A stretch of DNA of 18,633 bases from Conidiobolus incongruus B7586. Lineage: Eukaryota; Entomophthoromycota; Entomophthoromycetes; Entomophthorales; Conidiobolaceae. The stretch lies in NCBI GenBank assembly GCA_000697335.1, contig JNEM01016776.1, forward strand, positions 1 to 18,633. The letters run 5' to 3'. Positions 1 through 11,894 of the stretch are shown in pieces. A model generated the notes under the pieces. It ran no database searches, was not told the origin of the DNA, and was given only the letters and a program-made list of their open reading frames with translations. Each line of letters opens with the position of its first letter. Position 1 is the first letter of the stretch. The translations under genes were made by a program, and so were the position numbers.

Positions 1-833
1 TATAAAATATATTGTGATTAATTTAAGCTTAATATATAGAAATCCTTTTTCTATTAAATACTAAGATAATATAAAACTAATATACATATTAAGAAAGATA
101 CATATTTAATAAATACATAATTCAAAAATAAATAATATCAAGCAAACTTATATATAGGAAATTGATTAATAAGCATTATTTGAATTAATAGTTATTATAA
201 AATAATTAGTTTTAAAATTGATTTATAGAATTTCAATACTATTCGCAGAAATTTTATTATTCAATACTATTTTATTGAACTTTTATGATAATGTCTATTA
301 ATACAAAAACTGAGTAAATTAAAAGATAACCTATATATCAATTATATATATTTTTGATTTAAATATAAATTTATTTAGAATAAAATTGTTTATTTTTTTT
401 TGTAATATTTAATAGTGCATTTTTAATCAATTTTTATATTAATGGTTTATATTTTATCATATTAATTCGGACTGTAAACTATTGGTAATATCTATAATTA
501 CTATGTACATTCCCGAAATTCCATACTAATTGAAACATCATAATTAATAATGAATTAAATTAAACTTTTATGGTAATTTAGTGAAATTATTTATACTTAC
601 TATATAATGAAATAAATCTATTGTTTGTCTAAACATTCCTAATTGAAAAATATTACATTTTATCTATTTCTTTAAATTCACAGAATATGAAAATGGATGA
701 AAATTTAAATAAATAGTTGCGAAGTAATAACAAGCATATATTAGAAGTTCATACTATATTCATCGTTAATTCCTGTTAATAATTTCTAATTAAAGAGATT
801 AAAAATTAATATCTATTTAAGAAAGGATGAATA
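1..833. other. AT-rich spacer with no recognisable gene
   Basis: I see no open frame, RNA gene or repeat here beyond low-complexity A/T runs. It lies upstream of a decayed LEA_2-like gene copy and may hold remnants of that gene's promoter, but nothing specific can be named. Confidence 0.6.
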
Positions 834-889
834 TGGAATATAACCGTTATTACAATTGCGGTTAGAAAACATTTCAATATGATCGTCAT

Positions 890-1455
890 TTAAAGAATTC
901 AATTGTGATTCAAACTATATCATTTTATTATTATTATCCAAATTAATTTTAATTTAAATGATTTAAACTTCTAATTTAAAAAAATCAACAACTATGCTTC
1001 AATATATTAATAATACACTCAACTTGACCTACATTCCTTTTATTTAATCTTAATGCAATATTAAATATTAAAATTGAAAATCATACTATTATCCCAATAC
1101 CAGTTAATACAAGCTCCAATTTAGTGTTCTATAAGTTATTTTGTGATACTTTAAAATCCATATTTAAAGGATCATTTAATTTGAATAGTTTCGATGATCT
1201 CATCCGAGGTGAAGTATATAAGAATATTATTTTACACAAGTCATGATTGGACATATAAAAATTGATCAACACAAATTCATTCTTCTCAAACATCAGTTAT
1301 TTGGTGTAGTCAAGTTTCTTGATATACGTGATACTTTAACTAGTGGCATTATATTAAATGCGAATACATATGGCGGAATTTGGCTTTGCTATGCAAAATC
1401 TGTAATTCCCTTGAGACAAATTGTAATTAACTATATAAATTTAAATTCTTGTTAA
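890..1455 (+). pseudogene. Decayed LEA_2-like membrane protein gene (array copy 1)
   Basis: This is a broken host paralogue of the two intact genes at 4108-4951 and 9389-10280; I infer it makes no working product. Successive segments match the family in order. A KEFNC stretch near 893-908 corresponds to KDFNLQC before the membrane segment. TSNLKKSTT near 968-994 corresponds to TPEIILKST. NIKIENHTIIPIPV near 1064-1105 corresponds to the NNNILPVPI block. A plausible intron follows at 1124-1168, at the same place as intron 1 of the intact copies. GSFNLNSFDDLIRGEVY from 1169 then matches the start of exon 2, and the longest open stretch (1243-1455) matches the rest of exon 2, ending at the Cys of the CP motif. 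Stops and at least two frame changes (near 1045 and 1235) separate these pieces. The cysteine of the usual CGM motif is not evident. A very weak exon 3 echo may lie at 1507-1557. The left limit is uncertain and could reach an ATG near 829-834. Confidence 0.75.
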
Positions 1456-1559
1456 AAAATATTTAAAATTTTTCTCAAAACATAATAAATCATTAAATAA
1501 AAAAATTGAGAAAAATTATCAAAATTTTGTACTTGATTCTACCATATAATAAGTAATTT

Positions 1560-4098
1560 GAAAACAAAATAAATAATTAGTGAATTGGAAATTCCCTAAT
1601 ATATATATTATTATGAGTTCCTAATTACAAATTTATTGAAAAATATAAAAATGGAAAATCATTTATATTAAAAAAATTGGTAAATTTAAATAATAAATTT
1701 ATTATAATCAACAGTCATTTTAGTAAAAATACATCCTCCATTAATATATCTTTATTCATAAAATAATTTCATTTATATATTTTTTCAATCAAAAATAAAA
1801 CATATAATAATTAACAAATAATTAATTTAGAATAATTTTTATAAAAACTTTGAATTTTTATTAGTCATATATAAATAAATATTTTTATTTCATAGATATA
1901 ATATTTTATTATATTCTTAAATAAGGTCAATGTTAATCATATTTTCATTATTATAATTTGATAAGAATATCTGATTTAGCATAATTTTAACATTAAATAA
2001 AGAAATTAATATTTATAAAGTATTAATCTTAATAAATATATTTTAATAATTTTAATATTTCAAGTTATATAGTCATAATACCTTTTTTAAAAATAATTCC
2101 AATACTAATTTTTTGTAACTAAATAGCTTAGTAATATTATCTAACTATATTATCATTGGTTATAAATAAATGTATTTAACCAAAATTATTTGAAAGATAA
2201 GAAAAGATTATTTCGGTTTAATTTTTAATTTAAATATTATATTATTCAATTCTTTTAATTAATATAATAACATAATTGATATGAATATTCCAATAATATA
2301 TTATAATAATTAAGCTTTACTAGAATGATTCTATTATTAAAGGGATATAGTTTATTTAATATAATGTAAAAATCATTTCAAATTTATAATACAGTATGAT
2401 ATTTTTAATCAAAAAAATTAATAATTATATCACAATATAACCTTATTCCCAATAAAATGAAATTTTACATTATAAGTTATAAAATATATAAAATAATGTT
2501 TATAATATTATTTCTAACATATCCTAAAATTAATTATAAAATTAATCAATAAAGAATTTTTCAATACCTGATATAAAAGTTTCCTAATTGGGATGTTTTA
2601 TTTTGAGATTTAACAAATAATAAATTATTTTTCAATATTGTGATTATACTTCAATCAATTATATTATTTCAATTGTAATATTAAAGTATAAAATTTATTA
2701 TATTTGACTCAAAAGATACGAATAATTATGATTTTAGTCGATTTTGTTCAATTTTTAATATTACAAATTTCATATAAATATGGATATATATGCTCTATAA
2801 TTTAATCTTATAATATGGCGAATATAACCTCAAATTAACATATAAAGTGAATATCTCGAAATTTGAATCCAAATACTAAGGGTATTTTTCAATAATAAAT
2901 ATTTGTGATTTGATATTGATTGATATAATCAGTTGTTAACTAATATTAAAATAAACTCTATTTTTTATCTTAATCATACTATAACATTAAACATTAAGAG
3001 ATATATGATTTAAAATAAATATATTTTTTATTAAGATAAATTTAGTACTATCATTACAATATTCACTCTAGCGGAAATTAAGAAATAATAGTGTAATTTT
3101 GAAAAAATTTTGGAAATAGATAGCAAGTATAAATTTATTTACTATATTTAATGAGATTTTTAATTTAATAATTATATATATTGGTATTAAATATCAATTT
3201 ATTATAATTTCTTTATTTAATAAATTATTATGCAAAATTAATTAGATGAAATTATATTTTATTTTTTATTAAATTTTCGGGATTATAGAGTTATCTTGTG
3301 AAATAGTAGTGTTAATATTCATGTTAAAATCTGATAAATTTATAATAAAATTTAATTCTTATAATCCAAATCAAATATGGGAGATATTAAATTGTTATAT
3401 GTTTTAATCAGTGAATAATTTGACACATATGGATTTTAAACTTTGATGTGATTAATACCCTATTATTGGATTAATTGCCATAACTAGATGATTATATATA
3501 CATATTATCTCCTCGGGTTGCAATGTAATTCTATATCTAGATAATTTATTAAAATCATGAAGATTTAAATTAATTATGTTTAATATGTATATTTGGTTTA
3601 ATTTAAAATTGTTTATTATACATTATACATAAATGGGACTATCTGTTTACTATAATATTTATATAATATCTTTATTGTGTCTAAAAATAATATATATTCA
3701 ACAGATAAAGATATTCAACTTTATTTTTATATCTTAAATATGCATTATATAAATTGGAGCATTCTACTGCAATGAGCGAATCACATATTAATTTCAAACA
3801 AAACATAATTATTCAGCATTAATCTCTAAATAATCTAAATCATAAATCTTCGAATATAGGATCAGTTGTTACAAGGATATTTCCTTTTAAGTTAAATATT
3901 TAATTATATGCACAAAATATTGTTAAAATGTAAAACTCAAAGTGATATCCAATATTGAATTAATCAAAATTATTACTAAAAATATAATTTGGGGAAAATA
4001 TTTTATAAAAATTTGAACAAAAAAGTGGGAAAATTTTGAACCAATTCATTATTATCAGGTATATATTCTGAATGTTCTTATTGTAAAAAATATTTTTA
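1560..4098. other. Long AT-rich spacer between array copies 1 and 2
   Basis: About 2.5 kb of nearly pure A/T sequence. I found no coding stretch, tRNA, transposon end or sizeable repeat. The last few hundred bases should include the promoter of the downstream LEA_2-like gene, but no TATA or other element can be told apart from the background. Confidence 0.6.
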
Positions 4099-4107
4099 TA
4101 AAGGGTT

Positions 4108-4951
4108 ATGATAAATATTAAAATAAACAAGCTTTTGGGTTCGAATAATCCAAATAATCGGAATGAGGTCAAATTCAAATGTCGATATACACCATGCCAA
4201 ATTTTAACAATTGGAATTGAGACTGTATTCCTTGTTATAGTGATAGCAACCATAATATCATTGTATATGTTTGAGACACCTAATATCATTATAAGATCAA
4301 CAGCTTTGATACCAGAAATTGAGAAATCATTGGATATTACTCAATTTCCTATTGTTTATTATAAAACACTTATTAATATCCAACTTCAAAATAGTAATAT
4401 TATTCCTGTTCCAATTCATATAACTTTCAAGGTGCAAGTATTCATTCAACTTTTACCATACCCTAACACATGTATATAGGCGTCTTTTGATTCTCTGGAT
4501 CCTGAAGACCGAATGGGATATGGAGTGATACCTGATCTAATTCTTTTGCCAAAAAAAGATTTAGATGTAGTAGCAATTGGCCAATTCAAATTAAATCTCC
4601 TCGAACCTCATATGAAAAATCTTCTCAGATTTCTTGATTCGTGCGGAATGTTTGGAAACGGTCGTAGTATGTTAAAATTCAATGCATATGGCCAAATATA
4701 TCTTGGATATGGAGTATTTTCAGTCCCTGTGAGGACAATGATTTTCTATAATTTAGATTTACATTGTCCTTTGGTAATTTTATTAATTTATTCAAAGTAA
4801 AATTATTTATTAATATTTGTAATAGTTGGAAGATAATTTCGGAATTCTAATTTTAAAAATTATCGATTCACTTTTACCACATGAAGAACAATATAATAGC
4901 ACACTGAATGATAAGTTAATGGGCCTTGACCCTCCTTATATTCGGGTATAA
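4108..4951 (+). CDS. Fungal LEA_2-like single-pass membrane protein (array copy 2), three exons
   Basis: The protein has 247 residues from exons 4108-4431, 4480-4773 and 4826-4951. The introns (48 and 52 bp) start GT, end AG and are both phase 0; the first has a CTAAC branch-point-like motif at 4463-4467. The start is the first ATG after an in-frame TAA at 4099. A short hydrophilic N-terminus precedes one membrane segment at about residues 31-55. The rest resembles the LEA_2/LEA14-type beta-sandwich of fungal membrane proteins, with IIPVPIHITFK, LLPKKDL, a CGMFG motif (Cys163) and a late CP motif (Cys204). The two cysteines could form a disulfide. An NST sequon sits at residue 230. I infer a type II membrane protein with its C-terminal domain outside the cytosol. 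The family's role in fungi is poorly defined; similar proteins carry stress or pre-rRNA labels without strong support. It is roughly 45% identical in exon 2, by eye, to the copy at 9389. Confidence 0.88.
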
Positions 4952-5289
4952 ATATTCAAATTATTTAAGTTATATACTCATAAAACCAGTGAATTTTGTT
5001 ATTATATCATAATAAATATCGATATTTCTTAAATTGAATCAGCCATTCGCTATTTTACACTTTTCCATATAAAAGTATCAACTTGTCAATTAATTAATAT
5101 TATTTTTCACATTCTCAATAAAATGATTCATATAAAAATAATATGTTCTTCAGACACTTATTCTCAAAAAATCTTTATTATATGATATTCATTTGATTTC
5201 ATTCTTCTATTTACAAAATGTGACAAATTTCAATAATTTTATCATGATAACTAAATATTTCATTTGACCAAATATATTTCATAACTTAT
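4952..5289. other. 3' flank of array copy 2, AT-rich
   Basis: Non-coding AT-rich sequence following the TAA of the LEA_2-like gene. It probably contains the 3' untranslated region, but AATAAA-like strings are too common here to single out a polyadenylation signal. Confidence 0.5.
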
Positions 5290-5342
5290 TAATGGGAAAT
5301 AACCTTGTCAATTGCTCAAGAAACTGCGATTACTACACTGAA

Positions 5343-5605
5343 TCAAGAAGTCACATTGGAGAGTACCCATTTCCTAAACTGGGTGGTCGTGTTCCTTTCT
5401 GTCTCTGAGTCATTCCTATCCATAAAAATCAACAATGAAAACTAATATAAGATTATCACGAACGAACCAATAAACACATCTCATATATTTTCATTTCAAA
5501 AGTATCCAGTCTCTAAATTTTTCTCCTAATCCTCGCAAAAATATTGAGTCGTGACGAGCGTGAGATATTTACTCTACTCGAAGAACCCGATTTACGGTAA
5601 GCCAT
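5343..5605 (-). CDS. Candidate small spliced gene in a G+C-richer island, unknown product
   Basis: The segment 5290-5730 is clearly richer in G and C than its surroundings. On the - strand an ATG at 5605-5603 has a good start context (A at -3, G at +4). Exons at 5605-5573, 5512-5460 and 5415-5343 can be joined across two GT-AG introns of 60 and 44 bp, close to the intron sizes of the LEA_2-like genes. They give one frame of 52 residues ending in TGA. The protein would start MAYRKSGSSSR, have a helix-like middle (LDTFEMKIYEMCLLVR) and end in QFRKWVLSNVTS. It has no signal peptide or membrane segment. I do not recognise the family. Alternatives are a structured non-coding RNA, a remnant of a larger gene, or a fortuitous frame: the opposite strand of exon 3 is also open for about 50 codons. 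The exon limits are inferred from splice signals alone. Confidence 0.35.
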
Positions 5606-5730
5606 CTTCACCTCATTTGGTGAACCCTATTAATTTCTCCCAATTTTGATAATTTAACGTTTATCACTGGCGATTCCCCGTTTAAGCTCTAAAAATCTAT
5701 TTCCTCCCCCAATTACGGTCGTCACAAATA

Positions 5731-7186
5731 AATACAATATTTTTTTATTTAATTTTAATAGTATCATCAATTTAATAAACACTCTTCACTAGTGTGATAT
5801 TAAGTTTTATAATGATTTACTATTAATATTCTGTTACTCACACTGAATTAAATCAAAATGAAAAATATTTGATAAATATAATTAAGCTATAAATTGTAGT
5901 TCAGTGGACAAAATATTGAACAATTGAGAAAATGTACCAGAATTGTAAATAAATATAATTAATGATATTCAATATAATACGAAATAATAATACTACGTGA
6001 TTGATCAGCCTAATATCAAGTATCACCATATATTACATGATTGATTATCGGATTCACTAAGCTTTAAAATATTATTTTAAAATATTCAAATTTTTATTTC
6101 TTTTTGAATCAAATAAAATATAATTGATATAATCGGATATAATTTAATTAATCAAACATTTGAAATATAATTTTATTGTATATATATTTAATCAAGATTA
6201 ACAACATTATATGGATTTTCACTTATAATATTTAATTTTCTAATTCTTTTAAATTTATAATCTTGATGATTAATATATTTATTTATTGATATTATGTAAT
6301 ACAAAAAGTCTTAACCTTAGATGATTATAATTAATATATATTATACAACTAAAATTAAATCATAGCTTTTAATTGAGTGAATAAAATACCTATCTTATCT
6401 ATATTTAACAGTATAATTTTTCAATCTATTGTTATATTTTTTAAACGTTTTCTAATATTAAAATTTATTCATAACTTTTAAAATATATTAAAATTTCAAA
6501 GAATAAGATACATATAAATTTTTCTTTATAAATTAATATTAGTATTCGAAGTTTATGACATAAAGGTGTTTATTAAACTTGATTCAAAAGTAAATACTAT
6601 TTATGCAATAGACTTTAAGCAATATTAAAATCAAAATATAAGCCTTAAAATTTATTAGGTTTAAAAAAATCGTTTATTTTGGATTATATACTTCAGTTAT
6701 AGGGATTTGAAATATTATAATATAAATCTGTATTAATTGATAATAAAAATACTAATCTAAGCTTGAGTATAATATTTTGATATGATAATTATATTGTTTG
6801 ATATTTGAACAAATTTTTGAACACAATTTTATGACCATTTAACAACTATAAGCTCAGTACTTGAAGATATATTTTTAATTAAATTTATAAAATATAAGTA
6901 TATAATCAAATAACTGGATACAATATATTTAAGTAGTAAATAATAATGTATAAAACATATCAATGATATATAATCTTTGAATTAAATAAATATCAATATT
7001 TTATAATAGATTATATTGAAAATATTATTATAAAAGGCTATGCTTTATTAATATTACATTTTATCCATTTTTACTAAAAAGGAGTAAAATTGTAAAATAA
7101 TTAAATTATACTTGGCTCTTTTAATAAAGTAATATATCTTTTTCCTATCTTTCAAGCAATTCATCTGATCGCTTGATTTTTTTAAG
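5731..7186. other. AT-rich spacer
   Basis: No coding potential or RNA gene is visible. The right end, from about 7100, may contain the decayed end of exon 1 of the LEA_2-like remnant that follows. A VIYLFPIF-like stretch near 7120-7150 vaguely recalls the NIIPVPI block, but this is too weak to annotate separately. Confidence 0.5.
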
Positions 7187-7445
7187 ATTAGAGCATGAAT
7201 TCTTCCAGAATATTGGTAATATAATATCTTGGTTCAAATACTTTAAGTTATATACATCAATTCCGGCACATTAAAATCACTATTCATAGAGTCAATGATA
7301 TTAATTTGAGTACAATGAAAGGTATACAGCTTGCAAGATTTTTTGATTGGTCACATATATATAATTACAAAATTTCATACCGTTATTAATTAATATATCT
7401 TCAAATAAATTTAATTATAAATATATTCAACTTGGTTACAAATAA
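7187..7445 (+). pseudogene. Possible strongly decayed LEA_2-like exon 2 (array remnant)
   Basis: An acceptor-like run of T followed by AAGATTAG ends near 7190. From there the distance to an ARFFDWS stretch (about 7336-7356) is 50 codons, against 51 codons from the exon 2 start to LRFLDS in the copy at 4108. INLSTMKGIQLARFFD aligns with LNLLEPHMKNLLRFLD at the same spacing of NL and RF. About 60 bp further, in another frame, FNYKYIQLGYK recalls FNAYGQIYLGYG. The segment has at least one in-frame stop and a net frame change, so it cannot make the protein. Its position falls between copies 2 and 3 at the array spacing. The match is by eye and in AT-rich sequence, so chance resemblance remains possible. 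Confidence 0.4.
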
Positions 7446-9328
7446 TATACTAAAGATACATATTTACTTTTCTTTTTATAAACTATACAAATATCTTATA
7501 TTAACTGAATCTCAACTGAAATGACTATTGCTTATTTTCTATAATCCTTTATAAAATTTCAAGATAACATTGAAAATAGAATAATCCAAGCTCTAAAATC
7601 TGTACAATAGGACATAGTTTCATCTCGAACAAAATTAATGTCAAAATCTTCAGAGTGTTCAAGTTTATTGAAATATTAATAAATCAAGTTATAAACAGCT
7701 ATTTTGATATTTTAGTGACAAGCTGATAAAGTTTAATAATACAGAACATAAAATATTTTCATATACTTTTAGTGAAATCAATTAATTAACATTTTTGAGT
7801 AGTATTTGTTTAAATTTGTATTTGATTAATTTCCTTTTCTGGATTTAATTATTGTTTTAAGCAACCATTATAATATTGTAAAATTTTTTATCCTCAAATT
7901 TGGACATTTTGGTTTAAACGTATACCTGAATCAAAAATTATCATATGATATTTAGTTGTATTAATTTAATAAGTCAACATTTATAAAAATTTATTCTATT
8001 TTATTTCAAATGAGATTAATGAGATTACAAAATACTCCAAATATATGAATAGTATTTACCATTATTATATTCGTTAATCACATTTATATCATTATTCTTC
8101 TCCTTATATAGTATTATAGATTTATCAATTTTTAGTTTATTATAATATCTAAGTACAGAATATTTGCAACTAGAAATTATTAAGAGCATGATTCCTATTT
8201 ATACAGACCAATTTATATCAAAATATCAATATTAATATCCCTTTAGGTGGAATGTATGACGAATATATCACTTAAGTACCAATTTCATGAAAGAAATATT
8301 CTAAACATTATTATCGAAAATAGAATTTTCAATAAAATTATGAAAAATTATACACTATCTAATATGAGAAATTTAAACAAATTAAATGATATAATTTATA
8401 ATTTTTGAATAAACAGTATTGTAAAATTACCTTAAAAATAACACTTTTTTGAAATATATCTGACTAATGATATCATATTAATAAAATGACTCCATTTTAA
8501 TTAATACTAGGATTTAACCCTATTTATATTTGTTGATAGTTGATCATTTACATAGCATATGTCACATATACATAATTCTAAAAATCGGGCCAAATCATTT
8601 TTTAAACTTTGAGATTCAGAATACAAACTAATATCAATATCTTTTAGCAATGTACTATTTAATTGATATTTCCTCTGATATTACTAGCTTTGTCCGTAAT
8701 CACCCCGTTGAAAATTAATTTATATACCAGTTTTCGACAATTGTAAAATATTATATAATAATATTATCAAGAAATTTCATAATAAAAATTCAGTTCATTT
8801 AGATGTTAAATTACTCGAATAAAATTTCAATGCTTTTTTATTAATGAATAAAATGTCTTTGATTGGTTAATTAAATATGAATTAAAATATTTTTACGGAT
8901 GTTCTAAATTCAATTGAAGGATGATATTTCTTTGATATGACCGCAAATCTATATTTATCATGGTTCAATCTATCTTAAATAGTAAAGTTCAATTGATATT
9001 TGCATGAACACTGGAAAATATTAAAATTTTAATTTAAAATCAAATCAAAATGAAAATATTATTAAAATTAATAAAAATTGGATATATTTATTAAAAATTT
9101 AAAATCAATAAAATTTTATAGTCACAATATATGCATTATATATAGATATAAATATTAAACAAAAGAAAGATATTAATTAAACCATAAATTCCTAAAAACC
9201 ATCCAATAAATAAACTACTATTCTTAATATTATTTTTATTATTCGAATTTGAATTAATCCGTTTTGTTATGTAAATATTTTTGAACCTCTCTTTTCATGA
9301 GCATTAATAAACAACCATATTGTGGTGT
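7446..9328. other. AT-rich spacer upstream of array copy 3
   Basis: About 1.9 kb with no recognisable gene, RNA or repeat. The 3' portion must contain the promoter and 5' untranslated region of the LEA_2-like gene starting at 9389. A slightly less A/T-rich stretch around 8470-8720 has no open frame of note. Confidence 0.55.
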
Positions 9329-9388
9329 TCACCGATATAAAAACTGATATCCTTCTGATATATTAATATTTGCAACCCAATTAGAGAA

Positions 9389-10280
9389 ATGGACAATAAG
9401 TTGATTGTGAATCAAGTACATCCATTTATTGCTACACCCGAAAAGGACACAATTAAAAAGTCCCCTTTTAGTGCTCTTCGCAATGTTAAAGATTTTAATC
9501 TTCAATGTAGATATTCTATTTGGCAAATTATAACATCTGCTGTCCTTGGAATTTTTTTACTTTGTCTAATAGTGACAATGGCATCAATATATCTCTTTCA
9601 GACACCTGAGATAATCTTAAAATCTACAGTCCTTATCCCAAATCCAGGAGAAGTAGTAGAGTTGAATAGTTTACCATTTGTTAAATATCATACATTGATT
9701 AACATAAGATTAGTGAACAATAATATATTACCAGTTCCCATTCATGTCACTTACAGGGTATTTTATCTAATACCAATCTTTGATGAAATTTATTAATATT
9801 TATGTATAGGGATCATTTCACACAGATAATCCAAAAGATAGGATAGTTTATGGGGAGGTATATAACCAATGGTTATTGCCAAAGAAAGATTTGAACACCG
9901 TGATCACTTCCGATATTTCATTCAATCTTATGGAAACGCGGATCTATTCTTTGGTAAAAATCTTAGATGCTTGTGGAATGTTTGGTGGTGGTCGAACTCC
10001 ACTATTTTTGAAGATCTGGGCTGAAATATCACTTGGTTATGGAATTTTCGCCATTCCCATAAGAGAAGCGATATTCCAACAATTGGAAATTCAATGTCCT
10101 ATAGTAAGTATATATATCTTATTACAATATATATGGTATTTATTTATTTTTTAGCTGGAACAAAACTTTGGAGCTTTGGCTCTAGGGTTTTTAAACCGTA
10201 TAATTCCAAATGAGGAGCAATATAATAACACCATTAACAATGCACTAATGGGCAGCAATCCTGATTTTCTACCATTATAA
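9389..10280 (+). CDS. Fungal LEA_2-like single-pass membrane protein (array copy 3), three exons
   Basis: The protein has 262 residues from exons 9389-9757, 9810-10103 and 10155-10280. The introns (52 and 51 bp) are GT-AG and phase 0; the second begins with a consensus GTAAGT. The ATG is the first after an in-frame TGA at 9356, with a favourable GAAATGG context. A hydrophilic N-terminus of about 44 residues leads into a membrane segment at about residues 45-70. The following domain carries the family blocks: NNNILPVPIHVTYR, LLPKKDL, CGMFGGGR (Cys178), LGYGIF and QCP (Cys219), with an NNT sequon at residue 245. Exon 2 (294 bp) and exon 3 (126 bp) have exactly the lengths found in the paralogue at 4108. 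That constraint, with substitutions but no length change, argues both are functional. I infer a type II membrane protein with a LEA_2 beta-sandwich outside the cytosol; its partner or ligand is unknown. The N-terminus is 15 residues longer than that of its paralogue. Confidence 0.9.
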
Positions 10281-11436
10281 TTTTATATATTTATTAATAT
10301 TCTACTTTTCATATTGTTATATTTAATATATTGGATTGATTTTTTATAAAAAAACATTCCTAATTAATAATAAGATAAAGAATTTTCCAGTTACCAGATT
10401 CAAAATGAATAAATATCAAAAATCTAACTCTTATTTACACTTCACTATATCCATTGTTTATTAACTACAATAAATGACTTATTTTATATAAACACGTGAA
10501 AATTTCTATATATAACATCTTCTAATAATCAACAATTATATTAAACAAATGTTATTCCAAGTTGTTGTTGTTAATGTTGAGTAAATTAATATTTAATTAT
10601 AAATGAATATAAATACTGAAATATAATTATAGCCAAAATACTTATATTTTTTTCATAATTATCAACCATTTTTTATACAATTGGATCAGAAAATTTTTAA
10701 TGAAATTTGAAATTATATGCATGAAAAATAATTCGAATTTTCTAACTTAAGTATTAAATAATAATCAAGGTTTTAAAAATTATTATATCATAATGATCTT
10801 ACATATATTATGGTTTTAAAATTTACCTTTTTGAATTAATATATTCTAATAATAATTTAATTATTGCTAACATCATGCAACCTATTATTTTCATAAATTC
10901 AGTAATAAAATTTAAATATTTTATTAATATTTAATAAGGTATTGAAAAATATCATTAGTGAATTAATTTGGAAATAATACTGGTAATGAGCATCTAAAAT
11001 TATTAGTTTTTATAATTTAATCCTATTTTATGATATTAATTTTTGATTGAAAATAATTTCTATATATAATAATTCCGTGTTATTTATAAAAATAATTAAT
11101 ATTTAACATTATTAATCATAAAATTAGATTTTTTAATTATAACCTTGAAAAATGTATAAATATTATAAAGATGAAATATGGAGTTGTTATATATATAACA
11201 AATTATAAATATATTAATTAATTTTTTGGATATAATTTTTAATGAAAAAAATTTATTCTTTATAATTTTTTACAAAAGCTGATAAAATTAAATATAGATT
11301 ATTAAATATATATATATAATTGCTATATAAAAATATATTTTAATTGAAAATATCAATATATTAATTAATTATTTAAATTCAATTTAAATCTATTTTTCCA
11401 ATAACTTTAATAAATATGATACAAGCTTGATACAAG
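10281..11436. other. AT-rich spacer between gene array and transposon cluster
   Basis: No coding or RNA feature is visible. The sequence is almost entirely A/T homopolymer-like and marks the change from the host gene array on the left to the mobile-element cluster on the right. Confidence 0.55.
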
Positions 11437-11894
11437 TATTACCAGCAAGTATTCTGATAGTCAAGCCACTTTCATGATGTTATTGGATATTGACATCCCT
11501 TTTGATTCACTTATATACAGCAAAGCCTCACTTATCATCCATAGTTGTTATCTTGATATTGATGAACTTTACCCCTTAGAAGGTGAGTCATAATCTATAA
11601 ATTACCATGGATATATAACCTTAGTTATAACCATTATAATAAAGATATCTTTTTCTATCACAAATCCATTGGATCACCTGAATCTTTAAGTTATTACTTA
11701 TCAACTGGTGATTATGTCAAGAACCAAGATAACATCAAATCTTTGTAATTTTTGGTTAGAGACATTATGGATATTTGTGATTTATAAGCAATCAATTTTA
11801 TTAATACTTGTCCTTGCTTTTTGATATATCCAGCAGGCATAACATTCAACTTTTACCTAAATCCTTGACACTGAGAAACAACTCATTGTCAACA
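11437..11894 (+). repeat. Solo LTR-like segment, inverted relative to 16156-16613
   Basis: This 458-bp segment is matched in reverse complement by 16156-16613, which has the same length. Similarity stops at both ends of both copies, so the unit is well bounded. The other copy adjoins a Ty3/Gypsy-like integrase region on the side expected for a 3' LTR, so I infer that this copy is a solo LTR left by recombination. It is flanked by CAAG on both sides, which fits a short target-site duplication. No coding sequence adjoins it. This copy keeps more G and C than its partner. The LTR assignment is an inference from context. Confidence 0.6.

Noticed and set aside
4137-4153. GGGTTCGAATAATCC resembling a tRNA T-arm
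   Set aside because: It lies in a coding exon and no acceptor, D or anticodon arm can be drawn around it.
3960-4289. 109-codon open frame on the - strand
   Set aside because: It overlaps exon 1 of the LEA_2-like gene on the other strand, whose frame is supported by splicing and a paralogue. The product is low-complexity Ile/Asn/Phe/Tyr.
4432-4479. Reading the first exon through to a stop at 4477
   Set aside because: The extension after FK is unlike the paralogue. Splicing 4432-4479 restores the conserved SF..P.DR block in frame, as in the gene at 9389.
5285-5445. About 50-codon open frame on the + strand in the G+C-richer island
   Set aside because: It has no start codon or convincing acceptor upstream and lies antisense to exon 3 of the better-supported - strand candidate. 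It remains a weak alternative.
9329-9526. 65-codon open frame on the - strand
   Set aside because: Antisense shadow of exon 1 of the LEA_2-like gene starting at 9389, with no family resemblance.
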